This document shows, piece by piece, positions 1-8,500 of a stretch of DNA of 40,127 nt. The notes below the pieces were generated by a model. That model was not told the origin of the DNA, searched no databases, and saw only the letters and a program-made list of their open reading frames with translations. The stretch spans positions 1 to 40,127 of the forward strand of contig JALGUG010000007.1 in assembly GCA_029820995.1 (NCBI GenBank). The letters are read 5' to 3'. The translations under genes and the position numbers were made by a program. The stretch's first letter is position 1; each line of letters starts with the position of its first letter. This DNA comes from Candidatus Zipacnadia bacterium. GTDB taxonomy: Bacteria; Armatimonadota; Zipacnadia; JALGUG01.

Positions 1-2
1 AG

Positions 3-233
3 GAGGGCGTGCAGTGGCGCAACCGGATGTTCCCGATCAATGAGGGCCTGGTGCAGTGGCGGAAGGTCTTCGAGTGCCTGAAGGCTATTGACTATCAGGG
101 CCCGATCTCGCTACACAGCGAATACCAGGGAGGCCATAGCTGGAAGAATCTGACCAATGACGAGCTTGTCGAGCAGACGCGGCGCGATCTGGAGTACATG
201 AGGGGGGTGTACGCGGAGGTTTTCGGTGGGTAG
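3..233 (+). CDS. Sugar phosphate isomerase/epimerase, C-terminal end (partial)
   Basis: The gene enters from outside the window; the reading frame is open from base 3 and stops at 233, leaving about 76 residues. The visible part contains a segment reading LKAIDYQGPISLHSEYQGG, which is the last beta-strand and metal-site region typical of the xylose-isomerase-like TIM barrel (AP_endonuc_2 superfamily). There, a late Glu/His after a 'G.isle.e' strand binds the divalent metal. Members isomerise or epimerise sugar phosphates, inositols or hydroxypyruvate and often sit with Gfo/Idh oxidoreductases. One of those lies at 17531-18523, but not adjacent. The exact substrate cannot be told from this fragment. 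An internal GTG at base 9 is not taken as a true start because the frame is open upstream of it. Confidence 0.7.
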   Translation, partial: EGVQWRNRMFPINEGLVQWRKVFECLKAIDYQGPISLHSEYQGGHSWKNLTNDELVEQTRRDLEYMRGVYAEVFGG

Positions 234-295
234 ATGTCCTCGTGAGGGCGGGCCGTCTAAGGCGAAATCCTCCTGCTGCATCGGCAGCGCACGGC

Positions 296-324
296 TTGAC
301 CCGCCAGGCCGAGAGCAGTACACT
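296..324 (+). promoter_or_regulatory. Sigma-70-like promoter before the stalk-domain gene
   Basis: A TTGACC hexamer at 296-301 and a TACACT hexamer at 319-324 are separated by exactly 17 bases. Transcription would begin near 331, just before the ribosome-binding sequence AGGTGA at 332-337 and the ATG at 344, giving a very short leader. The site lies in the 110-base gap after the isomerase fragment, so the following genes probably form a separate transcript. Found by eye, without a scoring matrix. Confidence 0.5.
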
Positions 325-343
325 GACGCACAGGTGAACAGCG

Positions 344-1462
344 ATGCCGGCAAGTGTGGCGTACCTTGTTGTAGCCTTGATTTGCCAGGAGCCGGTGCTC
401 GTCGCTGGGCTGTATGTCAACGGTCAGCCCGTGCTGTCTGAGCCCTCAGCCGTGCAGATTGAGGGCCGGGTGTTCGTGCCCGCCCGGGCGGTGCTGGAGC
501 GGCTGGGAGCCGAGGTGAAATGGAATCCCGAACGCCAGGAGGTGCGGGCCCGGCGGGAGGAGCTGGAGGTGGTTCTGAGGCTGGGCGAGACCAAGGCGCA
601 ATCGGGGGGCCAGGAGGTTCAGCTCGACGCCCCGCCCCGGATCATTGACGGCAGCGTGATGATCCCCCTGCGGTCGGTTGCCACGCTGCTGGGCGCAAAG
701 GTCCGGTGGGAGGCGGAGACCAAGAGCGTGCATATCGAGCTCCGCCCTGCCGGTGAACCCGTGCCGGCCAAGATCCTGGACATCGCCGCCAAGCCGCTGC
801 AGTTCGAGGGCAAGCTCGTCCTGGTCAAGGGCGAATATCGGGGCTGGCAGGGCAGCAGCGTCCAGTTCGCCACGCGTTTTGGCCCGCCGGTAACACGCAG
901 CGACTGGGTGGTCCGCGACGCCACCGGCGACATGTACGTCGCGGCCGACAAACAGCTCGACGCGCCCTTTGCGCTTCAGCCCCTGAGCAACCTCGGCCGC
1001 CGCATCGAATTGACCGGGCTCGTGGAGCTGTCCCAGAAGGGCTTCCCCTATCTCAAACCGCTGGAACTTAAGGCGCTCGACGACCCGATCTGCACGGTCG
1101 CCACCTCCAAGGACGAGTACTCGTCCGGTGACACCGTCTGGTTTACCATGACCATCGGCAATCCGTCTCATCTGCCGCAGGAAGTGACCTTTCCCAGCGC
1201 CAAGCAGCACGACTTCGTGGTCTACGACAGCAGGGAGAATGAGGTCTGGCGCTGGTCCTGGAACCGGAAGTTCGCGCAGGAGATCCGCGAAGTCACCTGG
1301 TATGGCGGGTTCTCGGCGGAGATCAGCGAATCGTGGGACCAGCACCTACAGGGCAATGGACCGCTGGCGGCTCCGGGCCTGTACACGGTGGTCGGAGAGG
1401 TCACGCCGAAGCTCCGTTCGTATCCGCATCGCTTTGCCATCAACCCGGCGCCCAAGGACTAG
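344..1462 (+). CDS. Secreted protein: copper-amine-oxidase-like N-domain plus BsuPI-like domain
   Basis: 372 residues. A short hydrophobic N-terminus (about residues 4-22) looks like an export signal. Residues about 22-132 carry two copies of the stalk motif known from the copper amine oxidase-like N-terminal domain: 'GRVFVPARAVLERLGAEVKW' and later 'GSVMIPLRSVATLLGAKVRW'. That domain is a non-catalytic, probably wall- or matrix-associated module in bacteria. A middle segment (about 135-245) has an OB-like beta pattern. Residues about 250-370 resemble the BsuPI intracellular proteinase inhibitor fold (a 'SSGDTVWFTMTIGNPS' strand, then a tryptophan-rich WRWSW stretch). No enzyme active site is seen, so a binding or structural extracytoplasmic role is inferred. 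The ATG at 344 follows AGGTGA with good spacing. Confidence 0.72.
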   Translation: MPASVAYLVVALICQEPVLVAGLYVNGQPVLSEPSAVQIEGRVFVPARAVLERLGAEVKWNPERQEVRARREELEVVLRLGETKAQSGGQEVQLDAPPRIIDGSVMIPLRSVATLLGAKVRWEAETKSVHIELRPAGEPVPAKILDIAAKPLQFEGKLVLVKGEYRGWQGSSVQFATRFGPPVTRSDWVVRDATGDMYVAADKQLDAPFALQPLSNLGRRIELTGLVELSQKGFPYLKPLELKALDDPICTVATSKDEYSSGDTVWFTMTIGNPSHLPQEVTFPSAKQHDFVVYDSRENEVWRWSWNRKFAQEIREVTWYGGFSAEISESWDQHLQGNGPLAAPGLYTVVGEVTPKLRSYPHRFAINPAPKD

Positions 1463-1580
1463 AGCCGGTCTCGGAATCCCTGTGGGATCGCGTTCAGGCG
1501 CGACCGTCGTTCGTCGTTGGGGTTACGTAGTCGCACCTAGCATCAGGCTGGCAACGAAGAAGCAGCGTTGGCAGGCGAAG

Positions 1581-2459
1581 ATGCAGCCAGGTTCGAAGCC
1601 GTCTCCATCAGGCGCGCAGGACGCCAGAGGCCGCGCGGTCCGGCGGGTGGCGTGGGCCATGGGCTTGGGATGTCCGGTGCAGTTGGTGAGTCTGATCGCG
1701 CTGACGTACGGACTCTGGCGGCTGGCCGGGCTCAGTCCGGAGGCAGTGAAGGCGGCAATACAGCGCCGTTGGGGCCCCGGGCTGCAGGTGTCGGCGAGCT
1801 TGTCACGCGGTGGGCCGGCCTCTCTCGAGCCGGCAGACCCCGAAGTGCCGTTCACGTCCGCTGACAGGGAGCTGTACGTCCGCTGCCGGTTCACAGGCGC
1901 CCCGCGTGGGGCACGCCTCGATTTCCGGACGCTGATCAACGGTGTAGAGGCGCCCGAATTCAGCGGCTCGCTGGACCTGCCGGACCGAGCCTTCGGAACG
2001 GCCGTCTGGCGCATTGCGAGCGCCGAGGGGCTGCCGGCCGGGTTTTGGGAGGTGGAGGTCTCTTCGGGCGGTCATCTACTGGCCTGGGCGCAGACGAGTG
2101 TGCTGCCGGCGGACGGCTCGCCCCAGGCTCGGCTGGTTCGCGTGTCAGTGTCCTCCGCGTATGACGAAGCCGCGCGGAGGCCCTTCGAGGTTTCCCACGT
2201 CTTTCCGCGCACGATTACCGAGGTATTCGTGCACTTCGAGTGGACGGATGCGCCCCGTAAGGGTATCTTGAAGATGAAGGTGCGGCGCGACGGTCGGGAG
2301 TTGGAGGGTTTGGCCGGCGAGGTCAAGCTCGGCGAGAACCGGCGCGGTGCGGGACGGTCGCGATTGCACATGGCCGACGGTTTTCCGCCGGGCGACTACG
2401 AGGTGAGCCTGTTGCTCGAGGGCCGACCGATCGGCAAGGCGCGCTTTCGCGTCAAGTAG
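1581..2459 (+). CDS. Membrane-anchored protein with two beta-sandwich repeats (paralog 1 of 4)
   Basis: 292 residues from the ATG at 1581. The frame stays open upstream to 1239, but that part overlaps the preceding gene and is arginine-rich non-protein-like sequence, so it is left out. A single transmembrane helix lies at about 24-47, followed by an extracytoplasmic part with two related modules of roughly 100 residues. Each ends in the pattern 'lp.G.(Y/W)eV.l...g..la...f.V': 'LPAGFWEVEVSSGGHLLAW' in the first and 'FPPGDYEVSLLLEGRPIGKA' in the second. The same module recurs in the next three genes, so these are diverged tandem paralogs. I do not recognise a named family; the Ig-like beta-sandwich call is inferred from the strand pattern. 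No catalytic motif is visible. Confidence 0.65.
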   Translation: MQPGSKPSPSGAQDARGRAVRRVAWAMGLGCPVQLVSLIALTYGLWRLAGLSPEAVKAAIQRRWGPGLQVSASLSRGGPASLEPADPEVPFTSADRELYVRCRFTGAPRGARLDFRTLINGVEAPEFSGSLDLPDRAFGTAVWRIASAEGLPAGFWEVEVSSGGHLLAWAQTSVLPADGSPQARLVRVSVSSAYDEAARRPFEVSHVFPRTITEVFVHFEWTDAPRKGILKMKVRRDGRELEGLAGEVKLGENRRGAGRSRLHMADGFPPGDYEVSLLLEGRPIGKARFRVK

Positions 2460-2468
2460 GCGATAGAG

Positions 2469-2990
2469 GTGAGTGGGCAGGGCGAGCATCGCACGAATGG
2501 GGGCCGGGGATTCGGGTGGCTCTGGCTGTCGGCGGTTGCTCTGTCGGCGGCATTGCTGTTCGGCGCGGTCTGGTTGCGGATTGTGGCCCCCCCGGCTGAG
2601 CCGGCGCCCAAGCCCACCAGGGCAGCCTCGGGCGCGGCGAGACAAGTGGTGGTTAGCGGCTTGCGCATCTCGGCGGCATACGATCCGCAGAGGGAGAGTG
2701 CGCCGGGGCCGGCGATGTTCACGGCGCAGACCCCCGAGGTGGTGGTGTCCTTCGCGTGGCGCGCGGCCGCCCGTTCGGTGGTCGGTTGTCGCGTACAACA
2801 CGAGCAGCGCCCGGTGGAGGCTCTGTCGGGCTCCGTGGACACCGGCGAGCATCGCTCCGGCACGGCGGCCTTTCGACTCCGACGACCGTCGGCAGGCTGG
2901 CCGGAAGGAAGATACCAGGTCGTGATCCTGTGTTCGGGGGTGCCTCTGGCGCGAGGGGCATTCACCGTCCAACGGGAGGCCGAGCCATGA
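2469..2990 (+). CDS. Small membrane-anchored beta-sandwich protein (paralog 2 of 4)
   Basis: 173 residues with a GTG start at 2469, nine bases after the previous stop. The N-terminus is short and cytoplasmic, with one transmembrane helix at about 15-38, a proline/alanine linker and one copy of the shared module. The module ends 'WPEGRYQVVILCSGVPLARG', parallel to the ends of the modules in the flanking genes. The stop codon overlaps the start of the next gene (ATGA at 2987-2990), which points to translational coupling and a single transcript. Function unknown. Of the four paralogs this is the minimal form: anchor plus one domain. Confidence 0.62.
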   Translation: MSGQGEHRTNGGRGFGWLWLSAVALSAALLFGAVWLRIVAPPAEPAPKPTRAASGAARQVVVSGLRISAAYDPQRESAPGPAMFTAQTPEVVVSFAWRAAARSVVGCRVQHEQRPVEALSGSVDTGEHRSGTAAFRLRRPSAGWPEGRYQVVILCSGVPLARGAFTVQREAEP

Positions 2991-3787
2991 AGTGCCCCGA
3001 TTGTCACACCGAGAACAAGGAGCGGGCGGCCTTCTGCGAACGCTGCGGTCGGGCGTTGTGGCCACCGCCCCGAGAATTGGGCGATCAAAAGGCGGCGCCG
3101 GTGACCCATCACCCTGTGAAGCCGGAGGACGTCTGGGACGAGCCGCTGCCCGACATTCGGGTGAAGCAGCAGCCGGCTGAGCAGAAGGCGCCGCAGGAGC
3201 AGGGCAGTGACGCGGCAGTCGAGGCTGAAGTGCTTCTCGACCTGGCGCGGGTCCGAGCGCAGGAAGAGCAGTTCCGAGCCGGCCGGCGAAGAGCCTGGGG
3301 GATTGGGCTCGGGCTGATCGCCTTCCTGGCGGTCGTGTTCGGTACGATCTACATGGACGTTCTCCGCAGCCCGCCCAAGCGGCCCGCAGCACCGAGCACT
3401 GGTGCCACAACCGGGTTGGGAAGCGGGCAGTCTCCCGGCGAGGCGGCGATCTTCAGCCTACGTCTGGGGGGCGCGCCGGATGAGTTCGGCGAACCGAGCG
3501 AGATCACAACGGACTTCACGACGCAGAGCGATGCGCCCTGGTGCTATATCGAATACCAGCTCGCGGGCCAGAGTGAGCAAGTACCGCTCCTGGCACGGTG
3601 GTCTCGGGGCGACGTGGAGGTGGGAGAGGTTACCGCGGCTCTGCTCGACCCGAAGCAGACCAAGGCGAACTTCGAGCTGAAGTGGCCGTCGGAGAAGATG
3701 GAGGAGGGCATTTGGAGGCTCGAGCTGGTGCTCGGCGGCCAGGCGCTGGCCAGCAAGACGATTTCCATAGCGCCCCCGCAGGAGTAG
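2987..3787 (+). CDS. Zinc-ribbon, single-pass membrane protein with beta-sandwich domain (paralog 3 of 4)
   Basis: 266 residues from the ATG at 2987, which overlaps the upstream stop by four bases. The N-terminus is a compact zinc ribbon (C3, C6, C17, C20: CPDC...CERC). A charged, Pro/Gln-rich linker follows, then a transmembrane helix at about 103-122 and one copy of the shared module ending 'MEEGIWRLELVLGGQALASK'. By the positive-inside rule, the ribbon is cytoplasmic and the module is outside. Zinc-ribbon plus transmembrane plus extracytoplasmic domain is a common layout in bacterial envelope proteins of unknown function. The frame is open further upstream, but the ATG with its four-base overlap and the start of the ribbon mark the true beginning. 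Confidence 0.68.
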   Translation: MKCPDCHTENKERAAFCERCGRALWPPPRELGDQKAAPVTHHPVKPEDVWDEPLPDIRVKQQPAEQKAPQEQGSDAAVEAEVLLDLARVRAQEEQFRAGRRRAWGIGLGLIAFLAVVFGTIYMDVLRSPPKRPAAPSTGATTGLGSGQSPGEAAIFSLRLGGAPDEFGEPSEITTDFTTQSDAPWCYIEYQLAGQSEQVPLLARWSRGDVEVGEVTAALLDPKQTKANFELKWPSEKMEEGIWRLELVLGGQALASKTISIAPPQE

Positions 3788-4740
3788 TGGAACATCCGCC
3801 GGCCGGACAGCAGCGACCAGCGGTGGAGACGCCGCAAGTGCTCGCCCGGGGGGCAAGGCCGGGCCCCGGCGCCCAGGCGCCGGCAGCGCGCCTGTCCTCC
3901 CGAAGCCTGGGTCTGCTGCTGTTGGCAGGTCTGGGCCTGGGCCTCGTCCTGGGATACCATTACTTTGGGCGGCCGCATCCCCGCACGCCGCCGGAACTGC
4001 ATCCGGGCGAGTTCAGTTTTCTGCCGCCGGACGGTCCCTTTGTGCCGGACCGCGTCTACACTACTGCTCATCCGCCGGCCGGTCCCGAACCGCCGCAGCC
4101 GCAGACCGAGTTCCCCGAGGGCGTCAAGCAGGTGTTCTGCTACTACGATCTCCCGCGGGTCAAGAGCACCGCGCCGCTGGACGGAGAGCTGTACCTGGAT
4201 GGGCGCCTCCTGCAGCGGGTGCGTCCCCGGACGATGCCCGGCCTTGCGGCCAAGGGGTTCTTCACCTTATCCGCCGAGGGCAAGGGCCTGCCGGTGGGCA
4301 TCTACGAGATCTATCTGCGCGTGGGGCGCGATACTGTGGCGGATACGTCCTTTGAAGTCGTGCCTCGCCCGCCTGAACGGGCCGCGCGCCCCTCGACCGG
4401 CCGGGTGCGCATCGGGACCATTCAGATCGCTCTGGGTGTGGACGCCGAGGGCCGGCCCGTCAGCCCCGCCCCGAGCTTCCCGCGAACCGTGCGCCGGCTG
4501 TTCGCCTGTTTCGAGTTCGCCGGCGCCGCGCCGGGACAGAAGCTGGTGTGCCACTGGAGCTTTGCCGGTGTGCTGCTGCCCCAGTTCACCACAGAGATTG
4601 AACTGCACGCGGAGCAGGGCCGAGCATATGGTTGGATCGAACTGGGAAGGCGCAGCAACCTCCTGGTCGGCAAGTATGAGATCAGCATCCTGGACGGCAA
4701 CAAGATCCTGGGGAAGACCACGTTGCTGATCACCCCCTGA
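3787..4740 (+). CDS. Membrane-anchored protein with two beta-sandwich repeats (paralog 4 of 4)
   Basis: 317 residues. The GTG at 3787 shares its first base with the previous TAG stop and follows GCAGGAG at a normal spacing; upstream in-frame ATGs lie inside the preceding gene. A proline/alanine-rich cytoplasmic tail leads into a transmembrane helix at about 41-58. Two modules follow, ending 'LPVGIYEIYLRVGRDTVAD' and 'LLVGKYEISILDGNKILGK'. The second module starts 'FPRTVRRLFACFEF', closely parallel to 'FPRTITEVFVHFEW' in the gene at 1581, so these two-domain members are probably the closest relatives among the four. Role unknown; an envelope or surface role is inferred from topology. Confidence 0.65.
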   Translation: MEHPPAGQQRPAVETPQVLARGARPGPGAQAPAARLSSRSLGLLLLAGLGLGLVLGYHYFGRPHPRTPPELHPGEFSFLPPDGPFVPDRVYTTAHPPAGPEPPQPQTEFPEGVKQVFCYYDLPRVKSTAPLDGELYLDGRLLQRVRPRTMPGLAAKGFFTLSAEGKGLPVGIYEIYLRVGRDTVADTSFEVVPRPPERAARPSTGRVRIGTIQIALGVDAEGRPVSPAPSFPRTVRRLFACFEFAGAAPGQKLVCHWSFAGVLLPQFTTEIELHAEQGRAYGWIELGRRSNLLVGKYEISILDGNKILGKTTLLITP

Positions 4741-4762
4741 GGCGGCGCCGCGGAGGACAGCG

Positions 4763-5542
4763 ATGATCCACGTAGGGACTTCCGGCTTCTCGTATGACGA
4801 TTGGCTCGGCCACTTCTATCCGGAACGGATTCCCAAGCGCGAGATGCTGCGGTTCTATGCCGAAAGGTTCAATGCGGTGGAGCTCAACTTCACCTACTAC
4901 CGGCTGCCCAGCGCCCGCACATTGGCTCAGATGTCCGCCAAAACCCCGGAAGACTTCTGTTTCGTGGTCAAGGCGAATCAGGAGATGACACACGATCGAA
5001 CCGGGAAGGAAGCGGTCTTCCAAAGCTTTGCGGAGGCTCTGCAGCCCCTGATCGAAGAAGGCAAGTTGGGCTGCATTCTGGCGCAGTTTCCGTGGTCCTT
5101 TAAGGTCGAACGGGCGAACGTTGAGTACCTGCGATGGTTCCGCGAGATGCTGCCTGACTTGCCCACGGTCGTGGAATTCCGCAATAGCCGCTGGGTGCGC
5201 GACGAGACCTTCGAGCTGCTGCGGAAGCTGGACTTCGGCTTCTGCTGCGTGGACGAGCCTCGACTCAAGGGGCTCATGCCTCCGGTCGCGCGCGCCACCT
5301 CCGACGTCGGCTACGTGCGCTTCCACGGGCGGAACGCCGAGGCCTGGTGGAAGCACGAGCACGCCTGGCAGCGGTACGACTACCTGTACTCCCGGGAAGA
5401 GCTGGTCGAGTGGGTGCCCAAGGTGCAGGACATCGCCGGTAGCACCGGGAAAACTCTGGTGTTCTTCAACAATCACTACGAGGGCAAGGCTGCGGCCAAC
5501 GCCAGTCTGTTTCGGGACCTGCTTGCCGGCAGCGAGGGATGA
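4763..5542 (+). CDS. DUF72 family protein (YecE-like TIM barrel)
   Basis: 259 residues, close to the usual DUF72 length. The start 'MIHVGTSGFSYDDWLGHFYPE' is the family signature (G.sG..Y..W...FYP). The stretch 'FNAVELNFTYYRLPS' and the later 'YVRFHGRNAEAWW' and 'VFFNNHYEGKAAANA' are also characteristic, the last matching the conserved C-terminal 'y.yFNN...G.a..nA' motif. The family is a TIM barrel of unknown biochemical function, widespread in bacteria and archaea. GGAGGA lies upstream of the ATG. It follows the four paralogs by 22 bases and is probably co-transcribed, though no functional link is evident. Confidence 0.9.
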   Translation: MIHVGTSGFSYDDWLGHFYPERIPKREMLRFYAERFNAVELNFTYYRLPSARTLAQMSAKTPEDFCFVVKANQEMTHDRTGKEAVFQSFAEALQPLIEEGKLGCILAQFPWSFKVERANVEYLRWFREMLPDLPTVVEFRNSRWVRDETFELLRKLDFGFCCVDEPRLKGLMPPVARATSDVGYVRFHGRNAEAWWKHEHAWQRYDYLYSREELVEWVPKVQDIAGSTGKTLVFFNNHYEGKAAANASLFRDLLAGSEG

Positions 5543-5580
5543 GGCAGGATACTTCTGCCGGATCACTCTGAGGTGGAGAC

Positions 5581-8500
5581 ATGCGCACAGCCACGCTCAT
5601 GGCGGCACTGATCCTCGTGCCCGTTGCCGCCGTTTGCCAGACGGTTCCCATCGAGCAATGGCAATCCGGAGTCGAAGGCTGGAACTGCAACTGGTCCGAT
5701 CGCGCCCAGGGTCGGCCGCCGCTGGTCAAGATCGAGTCCGCGCAGTCGCCGGACGCCGGCCCCGGGGCGCTGCTCACCTTCGCCGCAGCCGACGGCACGC
5801 GAAGCTGGGCCTCCTGCCTGCGTAAGGTGAACGGCGCCGCTCTCGCCAAGGCGCAGACTAATGCGCTGAAGTTGCGGCTGCGTCTGCAGAGCTCTCGGCC
5901 GCGGGTGCTGAGGGTGCTGTTCTACAGTCAGCAGGCCAACAAGGTGTTCAAGCGAGATGTGCTCTTGCTGCCCAATGGCTGGCAGGAGATCACGATTCCG
6001 TACGCGGAGTTTCAGCCCAAGCACGGTGGGCGGCTGCGGTTCGTGCCGGCAGAGATTGATACGCTCTCGCTGGTGCAGGAGGGCGGGTGGCCGGAGTGGA
6101 GCGTCCTGCTGGGGCCGATTGCGGCCGTGCGCGTGACGCAGCAGCAGCCTGAGGTCACCGGGCGGGAATTCCGCGCGCTGAAGCTGCCGGCGGGCGATTT
6201 CGACGTGGAGCGCGAGGCGGCGAAAGCCCGTTTCGTCCCCTGGTCGAAGGGTCCGGCCCAGGTGGGTGAGGTCCCCTTTAGCCTCACCGACCGGCCTCTG
6301 CCTCAGGCCGGGGCATCGCAGCGCAAGCTCGCGGCGCTCGGCCGCGGACAGGTCCAGGCGCTGCACTTTCTGCACTTCGCCGCCGGTGAGCCCGCTCCGG
6401 GAACGGTTATCGCCAGCTACGTCGTGCGCTATGCGGATGGTGACACGGTCGCGCTGCCGGTGACGTTCGGCGAGAACGTCGGCTCGTTTCTGTGGTCGGA
6501 GAAGTCCAATGCCCCGGTGCTGCAGCATGGCAGCCGATATGCTCGTGAGCGGGCGGTCAAGGCCTATCTGATGACCTGGGTCAACCCCAAGCGGTATCGG
6601 CCGATTAAGGCAATCAGCGTCTGGGCCCTTGAGCCGGAGGCACTGCTGGTGACCGCGGCCATAACCGCGCAGGGCGAGGACCTCGGAGAGGTCGGCGAGG
6701 CCCTGGAGCCGGCTTTGAGGGCCGAGATCGCGCCGGGGCCGCACTACGACCGCGAACGCGGCGAGTGGTGGGCAATCGGCGATGTGATCACCGTAGTCGT
6801 TCACGTGGGCGATACGTCGCTGCCCCAGGGGCGTGCGACGGTCGAGCTGGGGCGCGAGGTCCCGCGGCCGGGAGCCGACGTGGCTCTCGGTGAAAGCGCG
6901 GGGCCGATGCGCCGGAAGACCAAGTGGCGCGCAGCCTTAACCCAGCGCGTTCCACTCGGTGCCAAGCGGCGCAAGTCGAGCTTCGATCTCACAATGACCG
7001 TGCCCGCGGGCACGGAGCCGGGCGAATACCAAGTGCGCGTGAAGATCGAGGCAGGAACCGAGAAGCACCTGCTGCGACCGCGCCGGCGCGTGCTCCTAGA
7101 TGACCGGCTGACCGTGGTGAGCTTTGTGGACGTCGGAGGACCGCTGGACGAGGAGAGCCTGGGCGCGGAGTTCCGGCCGGGCAAACGCACGACCTTTGAC
7201 GGCGCGCGCGTACGGCCGCTTGTCGCACCGTGGCCCAAGAAATTCCCCGCGTACGGCAGCGAGGGCCCGGGCCGGCCGGGACACCTGGCCGACTTTAAGG
7301 TGGGTGTGCAGCCGGGCGAGCGGAATCTGCTCAGCGTGGCTCTGGGTCGCGCGGGCTTCGGCACCATCCGGGTGAACGGGAAGCTGGGAACGGTTTATCT
7401 CGGCCCCGGCTGGGTCATCGGCACCGTCGTGATTGACCGGCCTGCGACCGAGCAGGCCACCGTGTGCGTCGCCGACACGGGCACGCCGGTGGTGGATTGG
7501 ATTGCGGTACACACCGGTCCCGGAGTCGAAATCCCGCGGCGCATCTGGGCCTGGAATGAGCCGATCCGGGACAGCTTCGTCCGCGTGAGCGCCGACGGGC
7601 GGTATCTTGTCTACGACGACGGCACGCCGATCTTCCCCGTCGGCATCGGCGAGGGCTGCGGCTTTCCGCCCCAGTACCAGCTCTACTCGTACGAGAAGGA
7701 CAACTTCGAGGAGTACTGTCGGAAGATCTCGCCCTTCATCAACTGCACGCTGCGCCACCTGTGGCCCGCGGTCATCACCCCCGCGCAGGGAAAGATTGAC
7801 CAGCAGCAGATCCGGGTCATTGACGACAAGATGGCCCGGCTGAAGAAGTACGGCATCTATGGCATCTGGGACACCACGGATCACATCCGCAAGGACTGGC
7901 CGCCTTCGTTCAGCCCGCAGTCGGACGATCTGTCCTGGCAGCTCTGGTGGACCGACTACCTGGCCGAGCGCTACCGCGACGAGCGGCACATTCTGAGCTG
8001 GGGCGTGTGCAACGAGCCCGCGGGAATGGGCGGCACGCCCGAGCAGCAGCACCAGTGGCACCGGGCCATCGCCGAGCGGCTGAAGGCAACGGACGCCAAC
8101 CACCTGGTCGGCGCCGACACGTGGCTGAACATCCCGCGTGAGGTCGAGAGCGTGCAGAAACTCGCCACGGAGCCTGCGCTGGACTGGATTGCGCTGCATC
8201 CGTACAAGCCGCTGGAGTACGCGCTGGTGGCGTACAAGTTCGCGGCGAGCTGGCCGGGTAAGCCCGCGATGCTGAACGAGTTCGACATGCCCCGAGACGG
8301 CTGGGACCCGCTGCGGGACGCCCCGTATCACGCCGGCTACCACGCCGACAATGACACCTATCTCGCCCGCTTCATGCACGCCCTTCTGGACCTGCAGGCC
8401 TGCACCCAGCCGTGGTACATGTCGTTCACGCCGGAGACGCTGGACTGCCTGGGCCTGGTGCAGCGCGTGACGGAGCAGATTGACTGGAGCACGCTGCGGC

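Noticed and set aside
1239-1580. Extension of the first beta-sandwich gene upstream to 1239
   Set aside because: It overlaps the previous gene and is Arg/Ser-rich without homology; the ATG at 1581 precedes the natural N-terminus and membrane helix.
3598-3786. Extension of the fourth beta-sandwich gene upstream to 3598
   Set aside because: It lies inside the preceding gene; the GTG at 3787 has a clear GCAGGAG and a stop-start overlap.
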